Assembly: GCA_028869255.1 (NCBI GenBank)
Contig: CP110972.1
Coordinates: 687,001-751,000, forward strand
Direction: 5' to 3'
Length of the DNA stretch: 64,000 nt
Source of the DNA: Pseudomonas poae
GTDB taxonomy: Bacteria > Pseudomonadota > Gammaproteobacteria > Pseudomonadales > Pseudomonadaceae
Shown: positions 1 through 10,406 of the stretch, in pieces
Position numbering within the stretch: the first letter of the stretch is position 1
Layout: each line of letters opens with the position of its first letter
Translations under genes and position numbers: made by a program
The notes under the pieces: generated by a model
The model's database searches: none
The model's input: only the letters and a program-made list of their open reading frames with translations
Told to the model about the DNA's origin: nothing

Positions 1-623
1 ACCAGCAGCCCCCCGGCCATGCGCACACTGCGTTTACGCAAAAGCGCCGTCACCCGTTCAGCCGCCAAACCCGTCGCCAGCAGCACCGGCCAGGTGCCCA
101 ACCCAAACGCCAGCATCAGCAACGCACTGTCCAGCGCATTACCCTGGCTCGCGGCCCACAGCAGGGTGCTGTAGACCAACCCACATGGCAGCCAGCCCCA
201 CAGCGCGCCCAGCAGCAACGCACGCGGCAGGCTGGACACCGGCAGCAAACGGTTGGCGACGGGCTGTAGGTAGCGCCACAGGCCGCGCCCGAGGCTTTCG
301 ATGCGGGTCAGGCCGCTCCACCAGCCAGCCAGGTACAGGCCCATGCTGATCAACAGCAAGCCGGCGAGTACGCGCATGAACATCGCCGCGGGGCTGTTGG
401 CCACCGCCCAGCCAGCCAGGCCGATCAGCAGCCCGGCAGTGGCGTAGCTGAGGATGCGCCCCAGGTTGTACGCCAGCAGCAGGCGGAAACGACGGCTGCG
501 TTGCTCCTTGGGGATTGCCAGGGTCAGTGCCCCCATCAGCCCGCCGCACATGCCCAGGCAGTGGCCGCCGCCGAGCAGGCCGAGGATCAACGCGGAGACC
601 AGCAATGGCGCCAATTCAAGCAT
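1..623 (-). CDS. TauE/SafE-family (COG2836) membrane protein, 3' end cut by window edge
   Basis: The reading frame opens with ATG at 623 and stays open to base 1, so about 207 residues are visible and the C-terminus lies outside the window. The protein is very hydrophobic with several membrane spans. Near the N-terminus it has the motif GGGHCLGMCGG (residues about 18-28) and later a WGWLPCGLVYS motif; these Cys-bearing motifs are typical of COG2836 proteins found beside cytochrome oxidase assembly genes. It overlaps the end of ccoS by 8 nt, so it is almost certainly the last or a late gene of the ccoG-H-I-S operon. A role in copper or cytochrome maturation is inferred from context only; sulfite export is just the family name. 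Confidence 0.8.
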   Translation of the reverse strand, partial: MLELAPLLVSALILGLLGGGHCLGMCGGLMGALTLAIPKEQRSRRFRLLLAYNLGRILSYATAGLLIGLAGWAVANSPAAMFMRVLAGLLLISMGLYLAGWWSGLTRIESLGRGLWRYLQPVANRLLPVSSLPRALLLGALWGWLPCGLVYSTLLWAASQGNALDSALLMLAFGLGTWPVLLATGLAAERVTALLRKRSVRMAGGLL

Positions 624-840
624 GGGGCGGTTCTTTAGGGGCCTGCGGTTGCTCCGGCCTGTTGGCTTCGTCGATGGCGGCCAGGTGGTTCGGGTCCTGG
701 TCGTCGAACAGCACGCTGTGGGCCGGACCGTCGAGGTCGTCGTACTGGCCGCTGTCCACCGCCCAGAAGAAGATGTAGATGGCGACCCCCACCAACAGCA
801 GCGCCGCCGGAATCATCACGTATAAAGCTGGCATCTGCAC
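616..840 (-). CDS. ccoS: CcoS, cbb3-type cytochrome oxidase assembly protein
   Basis: This 74-residue protein starts MQMPALYVMIPAALLLVG: one N-terminal membrane span (residues about 7-27), then the conserved FFWAV(D/R)SGQYDDLDGPA segment and an acidic, proline-rich tail. That is the standard size and pattern of CcoS/FixS, which is needed for cofactor insertion into cbb3 oxidase. It lies 16 nt after the end of ccoI and its stop overlaps the start of the following TauE/SafE-like gene by 8 nt, which indicates one transcript for ccoG-H-I-S. Confidence 0.93.
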   Translation of the reverse strand: MQMPALYVMIPAALLLVGVAIYIFFWAVDSGQYDDLDGPAHSVLFDDQDPNHLAAIDEANRPEQPQAPKEPPHA

Positions 841-856
841 TCCATGCCCGCACGGC

Positions 857-3306
857 TCAAGCCGGCAGTGGGCGGGTTACTGAGGGGGCGCCTGGGGCCT
901 GCGCGCTCGGCAGGCGAGTCAGGCGCAGGGCGTTGAGCACCACGGTCAACGAACTGAGGGACATGCCGATCGCCGCCCAGATCGGGGTGATCCAGCCCAG
1001 GGCAGCAAACGGCAGCATCAGGCCATTGTACAGCCCGGCCCACAGCAGGTTTTCAATGATTACCCGACGGGTGCGTCGTGCCAGGCTAAAGGCTTGCACC
1101 AGCGCGTCGAGCCGGTTGGACAGCAGCACCGCGTCGGCGCTGGTCTTGGCCAGGTCGGTGGCCGAACCCATGGCCACGCTGATATCGGCGGCGGCGAGCA
1201 CCGGCACATCGTTGACGCCATCGCCGAGCATCAGCACCTTGCGACCTTGCTTGTGCAAGTGTTGCAGCACGTGCAGCTTGTCGTCGGGGCGCAGGCCGCC
1301 GTGGGCTTCGTCGATGCCCAGTTCGGCAGCCACACTGGCGACCATCGGCGAACTGTCTCCGGACAGCAGCAGTGTGCGCCAGCCGCGAGCCTTGCAGGCG
1401 GCCAGCAGGGCAGGGGCGTCGCTGCGCAGGCGGTCATCCAGCACGAACCAGGCGAGCGCACCGTCACGGTCGCCCAGCAGCAGCCATTGGCCGGCTTCGT
1501 TTGGCGAGGCGGGGATCGGGCAGCCACTGAGTTCGCAGACAAAACCGGGCTGGCCGATGCGCAGCAGGCGTTCACCCACGCGACCTTCCAGGCCCAGTCC
1601 GGGAAGCTGAGCACCTCATCGGCGGCCAGCGGGGCACGCCCGAAGGCCCGCGCAATCGGGTGCTCAGAGCGCTGTTCAAGGGCGGCGGCGAGCGCCAGGC
1701 ACAGGTCGCTGCTGGCGCTGCCCAATGGGCGGATCGCTCTCAACGCCAAGCGGCCTTCGGTGAGGGTGCCGGTCTTGTCGAAAATCACCGTGTCGATCTG
1801 GTTCAAGCCTTCCAGCACATGACCACGGGTCAGCAGCAGCCCGAGTTTGTGCAGGGTGCCGGTGGCGGCGGTGAGGGCCGTCGGTGTGGCCAGGGACAGC
1901 GCGCACGGGCAGGTGGCGACCAGCATCGCCAGCACGATCCAGAATGCCCGCGATGCATCCAGTTCCCACCACACCAGGCCGATCACGGCGGCGGCCATCA
2001 GCGAGCACAGCAGGAACCACTGCGCGGCGCGGTCGGCGATTTGCGCCAGGCGCGGTTTCTCGGCCTGCGCCCGCTCCAGCAGGCGCACGATGGCGGACAG
2101 CCGCGTGTCATGGCCCAGCGCGCGTACTTCGACGGTCAGGGCTCCTTCGACATTGAGGGTGCCGGCGGTAACCGCCTCGCCGACGTGCCGCGGTTGCGGC
2201 AGGTATTCACCGGTGAGCAGCGACTCATCGACGCTAGATTGGCCGTCGAGGATCACCCCGTCCGCCGGCAGTACCGCACCGGGGTGCACCAGCACGCGGT
2301 CACCCACCGCCAGTTCGCTGAGCAGGATGCGTTCACTCTGGCCATCGCCTTTGAGGCGCAGGCACGAGGCGGGCAACAGGTTGACCAACTGCGCGGTGGC
2401 GGCGGCCGTACGCTCGCGTGCGCGGCGCTCCAGGTAGCGGCCGGCCAGCAGGAACAGCGCGAACATGCCGACGGCGTCGAAATACAACTCGCCCACCCCG
2501 GTGATCGCGGTCCAGATGCCCGCCAGGTACGCACCGCCAATCGCCAGGGACACCGACACGTCCATGGTCAGGTGGCGGGTGCGCAGGTCACGCAGGGCGC
2601 CTTTGAAAAATGGCGCGCAGCTGTAGAACACGATGGGTGTTGTAAGAAACATCGCAACCCAGCGCAGGATCACGTGCAGCTCCGGGCTCAGGTCGATATT
2701 GAATTCCGGCCAAGTAGCCATGGTCGCCATCATCGCCTGGAACCACAACAAGCCGGCCACTCCCAGTTGGCGCAAGGCCAGGCGGTTTTCACTGGCCAGT
2801 TGTTCGGCGGCGCGGTCGGCCTGATAAGGGTGGGCGGCGTAGCCGATGTGGCGCAGTTCGCTGAGCAACTGGCTCAATGGCAATTGCCCATCGGCCCAAC
2901 GCACGTGCAGGCGATGGTTGGACAGGTTCAGCCGCGCCTCGGCCACCGCGGGCAGGCTGCGCAGGTGTTTCTCGATCAGCCAGCCACAGGCCGCGCAGCT
3001 GATGCCTTCCATCAACAGCGTGGCTTCGGCGAGATCGCCCTCGTGGCGCACAAAGGGTTTTTGCACATCGGCGCGGTCGTACAGCGCCAGTTCGTCTACC
3101 AACTGCACTGGCAGCGCCTCGGGGTTGGCCGAGGCTTCGCTGCGGTGCTGGTAATAGCTTTCCAGCCCACCGGCCACGATGGCTTCGGCCACTGCCTGGC
3201 AGCCTGGGCAGCATAGCTCGCGGCGCTCGCCGAGGATCACGGCGGTAAAGCGGTTGCCGCGCGGGACGGGCAGGGCGCAGTGGTAGCAAGGGGTTGGGGT
3301 GGTCAT
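857..3306 (-). pseudogene. ccoI: CcoI copper-transporting P-type ATPase, interrupted by one frameshift
   Basis: CcoI pumps copper for loading into the CuB site of cbb3 oxidase. From ATG at 3306 the frame shows an N-terminal CYHC and CCPGC cysteine pair, an HMA domain with SCAACGW, the TGEYLP actuator loop, the CPCAL transport motif and DKTGTLTEG phosphorylation motif, then goes out of frame at about codon 569. The remaining P-domain (GDGVNDVPVL) and last two membrane spans continue in the next frame down to 857. Adding one C at the CCGGG at 1599-1603 (expected CCCGGG) restores a single 816-residue protein, the normal CcoI length, so this is a one-base deletion or a sequencing error. The longest ORF begins at 3363 but the family start MTTPTPCYHC is at 3306. 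Confidence 0.9.
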
Positions 3307-3340
3307 GGTTTGAAATCTATAGTGGCTGTCAGGGCCTCTT

Positions 3341-3402
3341 CGCGGGCAAGCCCACTTCCACATTTGGAACGCGTTCCAAATGTGGAAGTGGGCTTGCCCG
3401 CG
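3341..3402. repeat. 62-bp perfect palindrome, REP-type
   Basis: The two arms (CGCGGGCAAGCCCACTTCCA... and its exact reverse complement) meet at 3371/3372 with no loop and no mismatch. The arm sequence belongs to the Pseudomonas REP family seen several more times in this window. It sits in the 113-nt gap between ccoH and ccoI, inside an apparent operon, where a folded RNA could affect stability or read-through. Confidence 0.85.
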
Positions 3403-3419
3403 ATGCGCGAAGCGCGGCT

Positions 3420-3959
3420 TTATTTTTTCAGGTCTTCAGCACCCTGCAATGGTTCGTCGCCCAGCAGCAAGTCCTTGTCGTGGCTGACCTGTTCTTCTTC
3501 GAACATACGCCAGGTGCGATCGCCTTCCACACCGAGCAATTCGACGAAGCGCCGCCCTTCGACCTTGTCGGTGACCTGGCCGATATAGCGCCCGGGTTCG
3601 CTGGCGCTGAGGGCCAGGTTGATCTTGCGATCCTTCTCCGGCTGGGTCGGGGAAATCAGGTTCAGCTCCAGGGTCGCCGGGTTGCTGTTGCCGCTCAGGT
3701 GCACCTCGACTTCACCGGTCAGCTCGTCCAGGTGCACTTTGGCACGCAGCTGCAGGGTCTGGGCCAGGAGCTCGCGGTCCAGGGAGCGGTTGATGCCCTT
3801 GCCGGCCTCGTAGTAATTGTCGTTGACCAGGTTGTCCGGGTTGTTCACCGCGATGGTGACCATGGACAAGGTCAAGGTCACCGAGCAGGCCAGGATCCCA
3901 ACGATGATCCAGGGCCAGAGGTGCTTGTACCAGGGGCTTGCGGCAGTAGCTGCGGGCAT
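3420..3959 (-). CDS. ccoH: CcoH (FixH family), cbb3 oxidase assembly membrane protein
   Basis: A 179-residue protein with one N-terminal membrane anchor (about residues 14-36, WPWIIVGILACSVTLTLSMV) followed by a periplasmic domain containing the family motif NDNYYEAGKGIN. FixH/CcoH proteins bind the assembling cbb3 complex and support its maturation with CcoI. The gene begins 15 nt after ccoG ends and is followed by ccoI, the canonical ccoGHIS order. The length is normal and nothing looks broken. Confidence 0.93.
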   Translation of the reverse strand: MPAATAASPWYKHLWPWIIVGILACSVTLTLSMVTIAVNNPDNLVNDNYYEAGKGINRSLDRELLAQTLQLRAKVHLDELTGEVEVHLSGNSNPATLELNLISPTQPEKDRKINLALSASEPGRYIGQVTDKVEGRRFVELLGVEGDRTWRMFEEEQVSHDKDLLLGDEPLQGAEDLKK

Positions 3960-3974
3960 TGTTGTGCTCTCTGT

Positions 3975-5390
<1,416 letters not shown>

Positions 5391-5543
5391 CATTGCATCC
5401 CACGGCGGTGGAGATTTGCCTCGGCCAGTACGTGCCAACCGGGGTCAAATTAAGGGTGTTGCAGTGGCGTAATGATACGCCCCCGATCCTTGGCAAAGGG
5501 TGCGACCTTTGGTCGCGTTGGGGGAAATCAATTGATGGTGTAC

Positions 5544-5557
5544 GTGATCTGGATCAA
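5544..5557 (-). promoter_or_regulatory. Candidate ANR/FNR box upstream of ccoG
   Basis: Read on the minus strand the sequence is TTGAT-CCAG-ATCAC, one mismatch from the TTGAT-N4-ATCAA FNR/ANR consensus. It lies about 155 nt before the ccoG start. Oxygen-limited activation of cbb3 assembly genes by ANR/Fnr is well known in related bacteria; here it is inferred from the motif alone. Confidence 0.5.
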
Positions 5558-5878
5558 TTGACAGGGGAAGTATGGACGTTTTTGGCCAGTAAGCAGGTCA
5601 TTCGTCCCATGGATTAATCAGCGACACCGGTGGACGTGAGGTCGGCTTTTTGACACCTCTTGTGCCTGGATTACTTCGCGGCTGGAAATAGTGGTAATGG
5701 TCATGAAATAACTTCCCTGAGTCAGGATTCAATGCAGATGCGTTACTACTTTGTTGTGGGGCTGCAAGCCCGATACAGTGGAAAGTCCTACATTGAATAG
5801 AGACTGGTCTAGCTGTTAGGCGCATTACATTCTTATCATCCAAGCGGTTTCTTTTTACACATGCTGAATTTTTTTGTA

Positions 5879-5907
5879 GGAACGAATTGTGTCGGTGCTG
5901 CCACTTA
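5879..5907 (+). promoter_or_regulatory. Candidate hrp box (HrpL/RspL-type ECF sigma promoter)
   Basis: The sequence is GGAACG, 16 nt, then CCACTTA. The hrp-box consensus for HrpL-dependent type III secretion genes in Pseudomonas is GGAACC-N15/16-CCACNNA, so only the last base of the first block differs and the spacing fits. It points toward the gene at 6024, whose ATG is 117 nt downstream and whose product resembles a type III secreted protein. Confidence 0.55.
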
Positions 5908-6023
5908 CCCAGTACCAAATTTGGTTTGAAGTTTGGATGGTTCGTAAGGGGCGCTCTTGCAGGTGCTTTTTTATAAATTTTAATGAGTGTTCTTTAATAT
6001 TATTTTTAGCTCAGGAGAGGTTC

Positions 6024-6698
6024 ATGAGTGTAGCTTCTACTAATAGGTTGCCAGACTTGGCGACCCGCCAAGGAGTGGCACCTGCGGTAAATCCAGTGTC
6101 CGAAAATGCCTTCAAGGCTTTGAGCAATCGAGGCATGGCCGTTTATCTGAGCACTAATTTTTCCAAGTTTACTGACCTCAGGCAGCCAGGTGTCGTTACC
6201 CGCGAATCGTTGGAAACAGTAGCGCGCAGCGGCTCGCAGGAGGGGAGCGAAGCTCAGTTTTCGAAGTTTGCCCTTGCGCTGCTGGGTAATCCCGGGCTCA
6301 TGGAAAAACTGGCACGCGGTGGCGATATTAATCGTGCGAGTGTCGCTGCCTTTATTCATCCTCAGAACGGCCACTTCAGCAGCAAGTCGGATCTCGATCT
6401 CACGTGGCATTTACTTAGTAATTTCAGCACTTTTTCCAAACCACACACGTTCGTCGTGGGGCGCAATGCCAGTGAGACGGAGAATGTGGTGACACGCGAC
6501 ACCCTGCAGCGGGTCAAAAACTCGAATAGTTCGAGTCGATACACTAACGAGCACAGACTGTTTGCAAGTGAGCTGCTGTTGCGCTCGTCGCTCGTCACTA
6601 AAATTCTGGATGGGTTAGGTGGGTCCGGGTTTGTAAATATGATTTCCCATACTGTGTTGAACGAATGGCTCACTCTGGGTAATCGCAGCAGGATATAA
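6024..6698 (+). CDS. Putative type III secretion substrate-like protein with internal repeats
   Basis: The start at 6024 (MSVASTNRLPDLATRQ) is chosen because AGGAGAGG precedes it; the product is 224 residues. There is no signal peptide or membrane span. Two related units are visible: NFSKFTDLRQPGVVTRESLE (about residues 45-64) and, near residue 133, NFSTF...ENVVTRDTLQRV. Each is followed by a helical stretch (QFSKFALALLGNPGLMEKL and HRLFASELLLRSSLVTKIL). The 'F..F....GVVTR..L' pattern resembles, to my recollection, Hrp-associated effector/translocator proteins of plant-associated pseudomonads, but I cannot name a family. The Ser/Thr/Pro-rich N-terminus, the hrp-box-like promoter, low GC and isolated position between ccoG and ccoP1 support an acquired, possibly secreted protein. 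Function unknown. Confidence 0.6.
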   Translation: MSVASTNRLPDLATRQGVAPAVNPVSENAFKALSNRGMAVYLSTNFSKFTDLRQPGVVTRESLETVARSGSQEGSEAQFSKFALALLGNPGLMEKLARGGDINRASVAAFIHPQNGHFSSKSDLDLTWHLLSNFSTFSKPHTFVVGRNASETENVVTRDTLQRVKNSNSSSRYTNEHRLFASELLLRSSLVTKILDGLGGSGFVNMISHTVLNEWLTLGNRSRI

Positions 6699-6723
6699 GC
6701 CTTGATCGGGCCGGGCGGCTCAA

Positions 6724-6759
6724 ATAAAAAAGCCCCGCAAGTGCACACCTGCGGGGCTT
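6724..6759 (-). terminator. Rho-independent terminator of the ccoN1O1Q1P1 operon
   Basis: A 10-bp stem AAGCCCCGCA / TGCGGGGCTT (6730-6739 and 6750-6759) is followed on the minus strand by a run of six T (6726-6731). It begins 16 nt after the ccoP1 stop; it may also stop transcripts from the convergent gene at 6024-6698. Confidence 0.85.
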
Positions 6760-6775
6760 GTTCTGCTGGGGAATG

Positions 6776-7753
6776 TTATTCGGTGTCAGCAGATTTATCG
6801 CCATGGGACAAGCTGTAAACATACGCCGCCAGCAAGTGCACTTTGTCATTGCCTTGCAACAGCTCCTGAGCAGGCATCTGGCCCTGACGGCCGTAACGGA
6901 TGGTTTGCTGCAGTTGGGCGTAGCTCGAACCGTAGATAAATGCGCCCGGGTGAGTCAGGTCCGGTGCGCCCATTGCCGGGGTGCCTTTACCGGCAGGGCC
7001 GTGGCAGGCCACGCAGTTGGCGGCGAACAGTTTTGCGCCGTTGGCCACGTCGGCCTTGGCGCCTTCCGGCAGTTTGCGGCCATCGAGGTTGGTCACCACA
7101 AAACCGGCCACATCGGCCACGCCTTGCTCGCCGATGACTTCGGCCCAGGCCGGCATCACCGCATGGCGGCCTTTCATGATGGTTTCCTTGATGGTCGCCG
7201 GTTCGCCGCCCCAGCGCCAGTCGGCGTCAGTCAGGTTGGGGAAGCCGTAGGCGCCTTTGGCGTCGGAACCGTGGCATACCGAGCAGTTGGAGGCGAACAA
7301 ACGGCCACCCATCTTCAGGGCTTGCGGGTCCTTGGCCACTTCTTCAATCGGCATCGCTGCGAATTTGGCGAAGATCGGCCCGAACTTGGCTTCCGACTTG
7401 GCCATTTCCTTTTCCCATTCATGCACGCCGGTCCAGCCGGTCTGGCCGTTGGCAAACGGGGTTTGCTTGTCGTTGTCGAGGTAGTTGTAGCCCGGCAGCA
7501 AGCCCTTCCAGTTGCCCAGGCCAGGGTACAGTGCCAGGTAGCCGAGGGCGAAAATGATGGTGCCGACGAACAGCATGAACCACCACTTGGGCAGCGGGTT
7601 GTCGTACTCCTCGATGCCGTCGAACGAGTGGCCGACCGTCTCGTCGGTTTGCTCGGCGCGCTGGCCCTTGCGGGTCGACAGCAGCAGCCAGGTCAGGGCG
7701 AAGATGGTACCCAGACTGAGGACTGTGACGTACAGACTCCAGAACGTAGTCAT
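6776..7753 (-). CDS. ccoP1: CcoP1, cbb3-type cytochrome c oxidase diheme subunit III
   Basis: A 325-residue subunit with two N-terminal membrane spans (about residues 8-26 and 57-77, with the conserved [17 protein letters not shown] between them) and a periplasmic part carrying two c-type heme sites, CSVCH and CVACH. It passes electrons from soluble cytochrome c to CcoO. Its start overlaps the ccoQ1 stop by 4 nt and it closes the operon ahead of a terminator. It resembles the second copy CcoP2 closely, but CcoP1 has a longer segment after LPGY ([11 protein letters not shown]...). Confidence 0.96.
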   Translation of the reverse strand: MTTFWSLYVTVLSLGTIFALTWLLLSTRKGQRAEQTDETVGHSFDGIEEYDNPLPKWWFMLFVGTIIFALGYLALYPGLGNWKGLLPGYNYLDNDKQTPFANGQTGWTGVHEWEKEMAKSEAKFGPIFAKFAAMPIEEVAKDPQALKMGGRLFASNCSVCHGSDAKGAYGFPNLTDADWRWGGEPATIKETIMKGRHAVMPAWAEVIGEQGVADVAGFVVTNLDGRKLPEGAKADVANGAKLFAANCVACHGPAGKGTPAMGAPDLTHPGAFIYGSSYAQLQQTIRYGRQGQMPAQELLQGNDKVHLLAAYVYSLSHGDKSADTE

Positions 7754-7935
7754 TCTTTGTTACTCCTAGAAGCTTGCTCGACGTGCTTGATGGCTTCGGG
7801 ATCATCCGCAAAAGGCAGCATGGTCGCGTCGTCAAACTCCGACTTGCGCCGGGGGCTGAACACCCACAGCGCCAGGCCGATAAAGGCCACCATCACCACA
7901 ACGGTGCCCAGGCCTCGAATCATCCCGATATCCAT
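7750..7935 (-). CDS. ccoQ1: CcoQ1, small cbb3 oxidase subunit
   Basis: CcoQ stabilises the cbb3 complex. The protein starts [20 protein letters not shown], a single membrane span followed by a charged tail with [20 protein letters not shown] at 7935 (61 residues) is preferred over an in-frame GTG at 7944 because GGTGA, at the end of ccoO1, lies 5 nt before it and MDIG is the family start. It lies between ccoO1 and ccoP1. Confidence 0.93.
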   Translation of the reverse strand: MDIGMIRGLGTVVVMVAFIGLALWVFSPRRKSEFDDATMLPFADDPEAIKHVEQASRSNKE

Positions 7936-7940
7936 GAAGG

Positions 7941-8549
7941 TCACCGTTTGCTTTTGATGATGGTGCCAAGGCCTTGCAGGTAGGCCACCAATGCGTCCAT
8001 TTCGGTCTTGCCCTTCACGGCTGCGGCTGCACCGGCGATGTCTTCGTCGGTGTAGGGCACGCCCAGGGTGCGCAAGACTTCCATTTTCTTCGCGGTGTCC
8101 TTGCCGTCGAGCTTGTTTTCCACGAGGAACGGGTACGCCGGCATTTTCGACTCGGGCACCACGTTGCGCGGGTTGTACAAGTGCGCACGCTGCCAGTCAT
8201 CGGAGTAACGCCCGCCGACACGGGCCAGGTCCGGGCCGGTGCGCTTGGAGCCCCACAGGAACGGGTGGTCCCACACGCTTTCACCGGCGACCGAGTAATG
8301 GCCGTAGCGTTCGGTTTCGGCACGGAACGGGCGGATCATCTGCGAGTGGCAGCCCACGCAACCGTTGGCGATGTAGACGTCGCGGCCTTCCAGTTCAAGC
8401 GCGGTACGCGGCTTCATGCCTTCGACCGGCTTGTTGGTCACGTCCTGGAAAAACAGCGGAACGATCTGCGTCAGGCCGCCGATACTCACGGCGATGACCA
8501 TGAAGAAGGCCAGCAGGCCGATATTCTTCTCGACTACTTCGTGCTTCAT
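7941..8549 (-). CDS. ccoO1: CcoO1, cbb3-type cytochrome c oxidase monoheme subunit II
   Basis: A 202-residue membrane-anchored cytochrome c: one N-terminal span (about residues 10-31), the heme site CVGCHSQM, and the family signatures [17 protein letters not shown] and [15 protein letters not shown]. It shares the base of a TGATG with ccoN1 (1-nt overlap of stop and start), showing translational coupling. Electrons flow from CcoP through this heme to the CcoN active site. Confidence 0.96.
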   Translation of the reverse strand: MKHEVVEKNIGLLAFFMVIAVSIGGLTQIVPLFFQDVTNKPVEGMKPRTALELEGRDVYIANGCVGCHSQMIRPFRAETERYGHYSVAGESVWDHPFLWGSKRTGPDLARVGGRYSDDWQRAHLYNPRNVVPESKMPAYPFLVENKLDGKDTAKKMEVLRTLGVPYTDEDIAGAAAAVKGKTEMDALVAYLQGLGTIIKSKR

Positions 8550-9991
8550 CAGTGGGCTCCCACTACGGCGATCTTGGCGGCGGCTTCAGCTTGCGCAGGG
8601 TCGGAGGCACGCACGGTGCGCCAGACGTTGTAGGCCATGAGCAACATGCCGCTGGCAAAGAACGCACCGCCCAGGGCACGAACGATATAGCCCGGGTGGC
8701 TGGCTTGCAGCGCTTCGACGAAGGAGTAGGTGAGGGTGCCGTCATCGTTGATCGCACGCCACATCAGGCCCTGGGTAATGCCGTTGACCCACATCGAGGC
8801 GATGTAGAGCACGGTGCCGATGGTGGCGAGCCAGAAGTGCGCGTTGATCAGCCCGACGCTGTGCATCTGCGCACGGCTGAACAGTTTGGGGATCATGTGG
8901 TACAGCGCGCCGATAGAGATCATCGCCACCCAACCGAGGGCGCCGGCGTGGACATGGCCGATGGTCCAGTCGGTGTAGTGGGACAGCGAGTTGACGGTCT
9001 TGATCGCCATCATCGGCCCTTCAAAGGTCGACATGCCGTAGAACGCCAGCGATACCACGAGGAAGCGCAGGATCGGGTCGGTGCGCAACTTATGCCAGGC
9101 GCCCGACAGGGTCATCATGCCGTTGATCATGCCGCCCCAGCTCGGAGCGAGCAGGATGATCGACATCGCCATGCCCAGCGACTGCGCCCAGTCCGGCAAT
9201 GCGGTGTAGTGCAAGTGGTGCGGGCCAGCCCAGATGTACAGGGTGATCAGCGCCCAGAAATGCACGATGGACAGGCGGTACGAGTAAATAGGACGTTCGG
9301 CCTGCTTCGGCACGAAGTAGTACATCATCCCCAGGAAGCCGGTGGTCAGGAAGAAACCCACGGCGTTGTGGCCGTACCACCACTGGATCATCGCATCCGT
9401 CGCCCCGGCGTAGGCCGAGTAGGACTTGAACAGGCTTACTGGTAGCGAGGCGTGGTTGACGATGTGCAGCATCGCCGTCACCAGGATAAACGCGCCGTAG
9501 AACCAGTTGCCCACGTAGATGTGCTTGGTTTTGCGCTTGACGATGGTGCCGAAGAACACCACGGCGTAGGTCACCCAGACAATCGCGAGCAAAATCGCGA
9601 TCGGCCATTCCAGCTCGGCGTATTCCTTGGTGGTGGTGTAGCCCAGCGGCAGGGTGACGATGGCGCCGACGATAACGGCTTGCCAGCCCCAGAAGGTGAA
9701 GGCCGCGAGGCCGTCGGAGATCAGTCGCGTCTGGCAGGTTCGCTGCACGACATAGTAGGAGGTGGCAAACAATGCACATCCGCCGAAGGCGAAGATCACC
9801 AGGTTGGTGTGCAGCGGGCGCAGGCGGCCGAAGGTTGTCCATGGCAAACCGAAATTCAATTCCGGCCACACCAGTTGCGAGGCGATGAACACCCCGAGCC
9901 CCATGCCAAGGATCCCCCAGACCACCGTCATGATGGCGAACTGGCGGACTACCTTATAGTTATAAGCAGTCGGACTGATTGCTGTGCTCAT
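8549..9991 (-). CDS. ccoN1: CcoN1, cbb3-type cytochrome c oxidase catalytic subunit I
   Basis: The heme-copper oxidase core (480 residues, 12 membrane spans) that reduces O2 and pumps protons. It shows the expected conserved stretches, such as [33 protein letters not shown] and [10 protein letters not shown], which hold the metal-binding histidines. The longest ORF starts with TTG at 10072, but ATG at 9991 ([17 protein letters not shown]) matches CcoN family starts. By gene order relative to ccoG this is the equivalent of the P. aeruginosa cco1 copy, usually expressed constitutively. Confidence 0.96.
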   Translation of the reverse strand: MSTAISPTAYNYKVVRQFAIMTVVWGILGMGLGVFIASQLVWPELNFGLPWTTFGRLRPLHTNLVIFAFGGCALFATSYYVVQRTCQTRLISDGLAAFTFWGWQAVIVGAIVTLPLGYTTTKEYAELEWPIAILLAIVWVTYAVVFFGTIVKRKTKHIYVGNWFYGAFILVTAMLHIVNHASLPVSLFKSYSAYAGATDAMIQWWYGHNAVGFFLTTGFLGMMYYFVPKQAERPIYSYRLSIVHFWALITLYIWAGPHHLHYTALPDWAQSLGMAMSIILLAPSWGGMINGMMTLSGAWHKLRTDPILRFLVVSLAFYGMSTFEGPMMAIKTVNSLSHYTDWTIGHVHAGALGWVAMISIGALYHMIPKLFSRAQMHSVGLINAHFWLATIGTVLYIASMWVNGITQGLMWRAINDDGTLTYSFVEALQASHPGYIVRALGGAFFASGMLLMAYNVWRTVRASDPAQAEAAAKIAVVGAH

Positions 9992-10075
9992 TCTAAGGTT
10001 CCACGGTTTAGGTTTTTTTATAGTTGAAATCGGCCGCAAGTATGGACAAACCGATAGGCCATTGCAACGCAATGG

Positions 10076-10089
10076 CTGACCTGTATCAA
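10076..10089 (-). promoter_or_regulatory. Weak ANR-like site upstream of ccoN1
   Basis: On the minus strand it reads TTGAT-ACAG-GTCAG, one mismatch from TTGAT-N4-GTCAA. It lies about 85-98 nt before the ccoN1 ATG. The corresponding P. aeruginosa operon is not strongly ANR-dependent, so this may be non-functional. Confidence 0.35.
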
Positions 10090-10330
10090 TGCGTTCCGCG
10101 CCAGATTCTGCGCCCTTTCCATGTTTGGCGTAAGGACAAAATCAGAAATCGAAAGCTGATCGAGTGGACAAGAATTTTTCCAGGCCGCAACGGATACCGT
10201 TGCGTACGCCAAAACCGCCCGCTGTGCAGCAAGCGTAGACCCGAATGGCAGGGGGGAAAGTTGTGCTTTGGAAGGGTGTGACGAAGGGCCGCAGGGCGGC
10301 AGCCATTGGTGGCACGTTGTCCGCCGCAAG

Positions 10331-10375
10331 AAAAAACGGCTGCAAGATTCAAGTTGGGGGCTCTTCTCTTGCAGC
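10331..10375 (-). terminator. Terminator of the ccoN2O2Q2P2 operon
   Basis: On the minus strand GCTGCAAG (10368-10375) pairs with CTTGCAGC (10339-10346), followed by CG and six T (10331-10336). The stem sequence CTTGCAGCTTGAAGCT recurs near 39608-39636, so it is built from a dispersed repeat. Confidence 0.65.
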
Positions 10376-10406
10376 TTGAAGCTCAAAACTGGCAGCTCAC
10401 CCGCTG

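Larger units (their letters stand above)
5391..6023. other. Intergenic region between ccoG and the type III-substrate-like gene
   Basis: This 633-nt gap has no convincing gene. It holds the divergent control regions: an ANR-like box at 5544-5557 on the ccoG side and a hrp-box-like promoter at 5879-5907 on the side of the gene at 6024. From roughly 5600 on, the base composition is clearly AT-richer than the rest of the window, with runs such as TTTTTTTGTAGG, which suggests acquired DNA. Confidence 0.7.
9992..10406. other. Intergenic region between the two cco operons
   Basis: This 415-nt gap contains the presumed ccoN1 promoter, a weak ANR-like site at 10076-10089 and the terminator of the upstream ccoN2O2Q2P2 operon at 10331-10375. 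Small ORFs here (for example on the minus strand up to 122 codons) have no family features and I treat them as chance. Confidence 0.7.

Noticed and set aside
9992..10386. Small ORFs between ccoN1 and ccoP2
   Set aside because: They cover the operator and terminator region and have no conserved features or ribosome-binding site.
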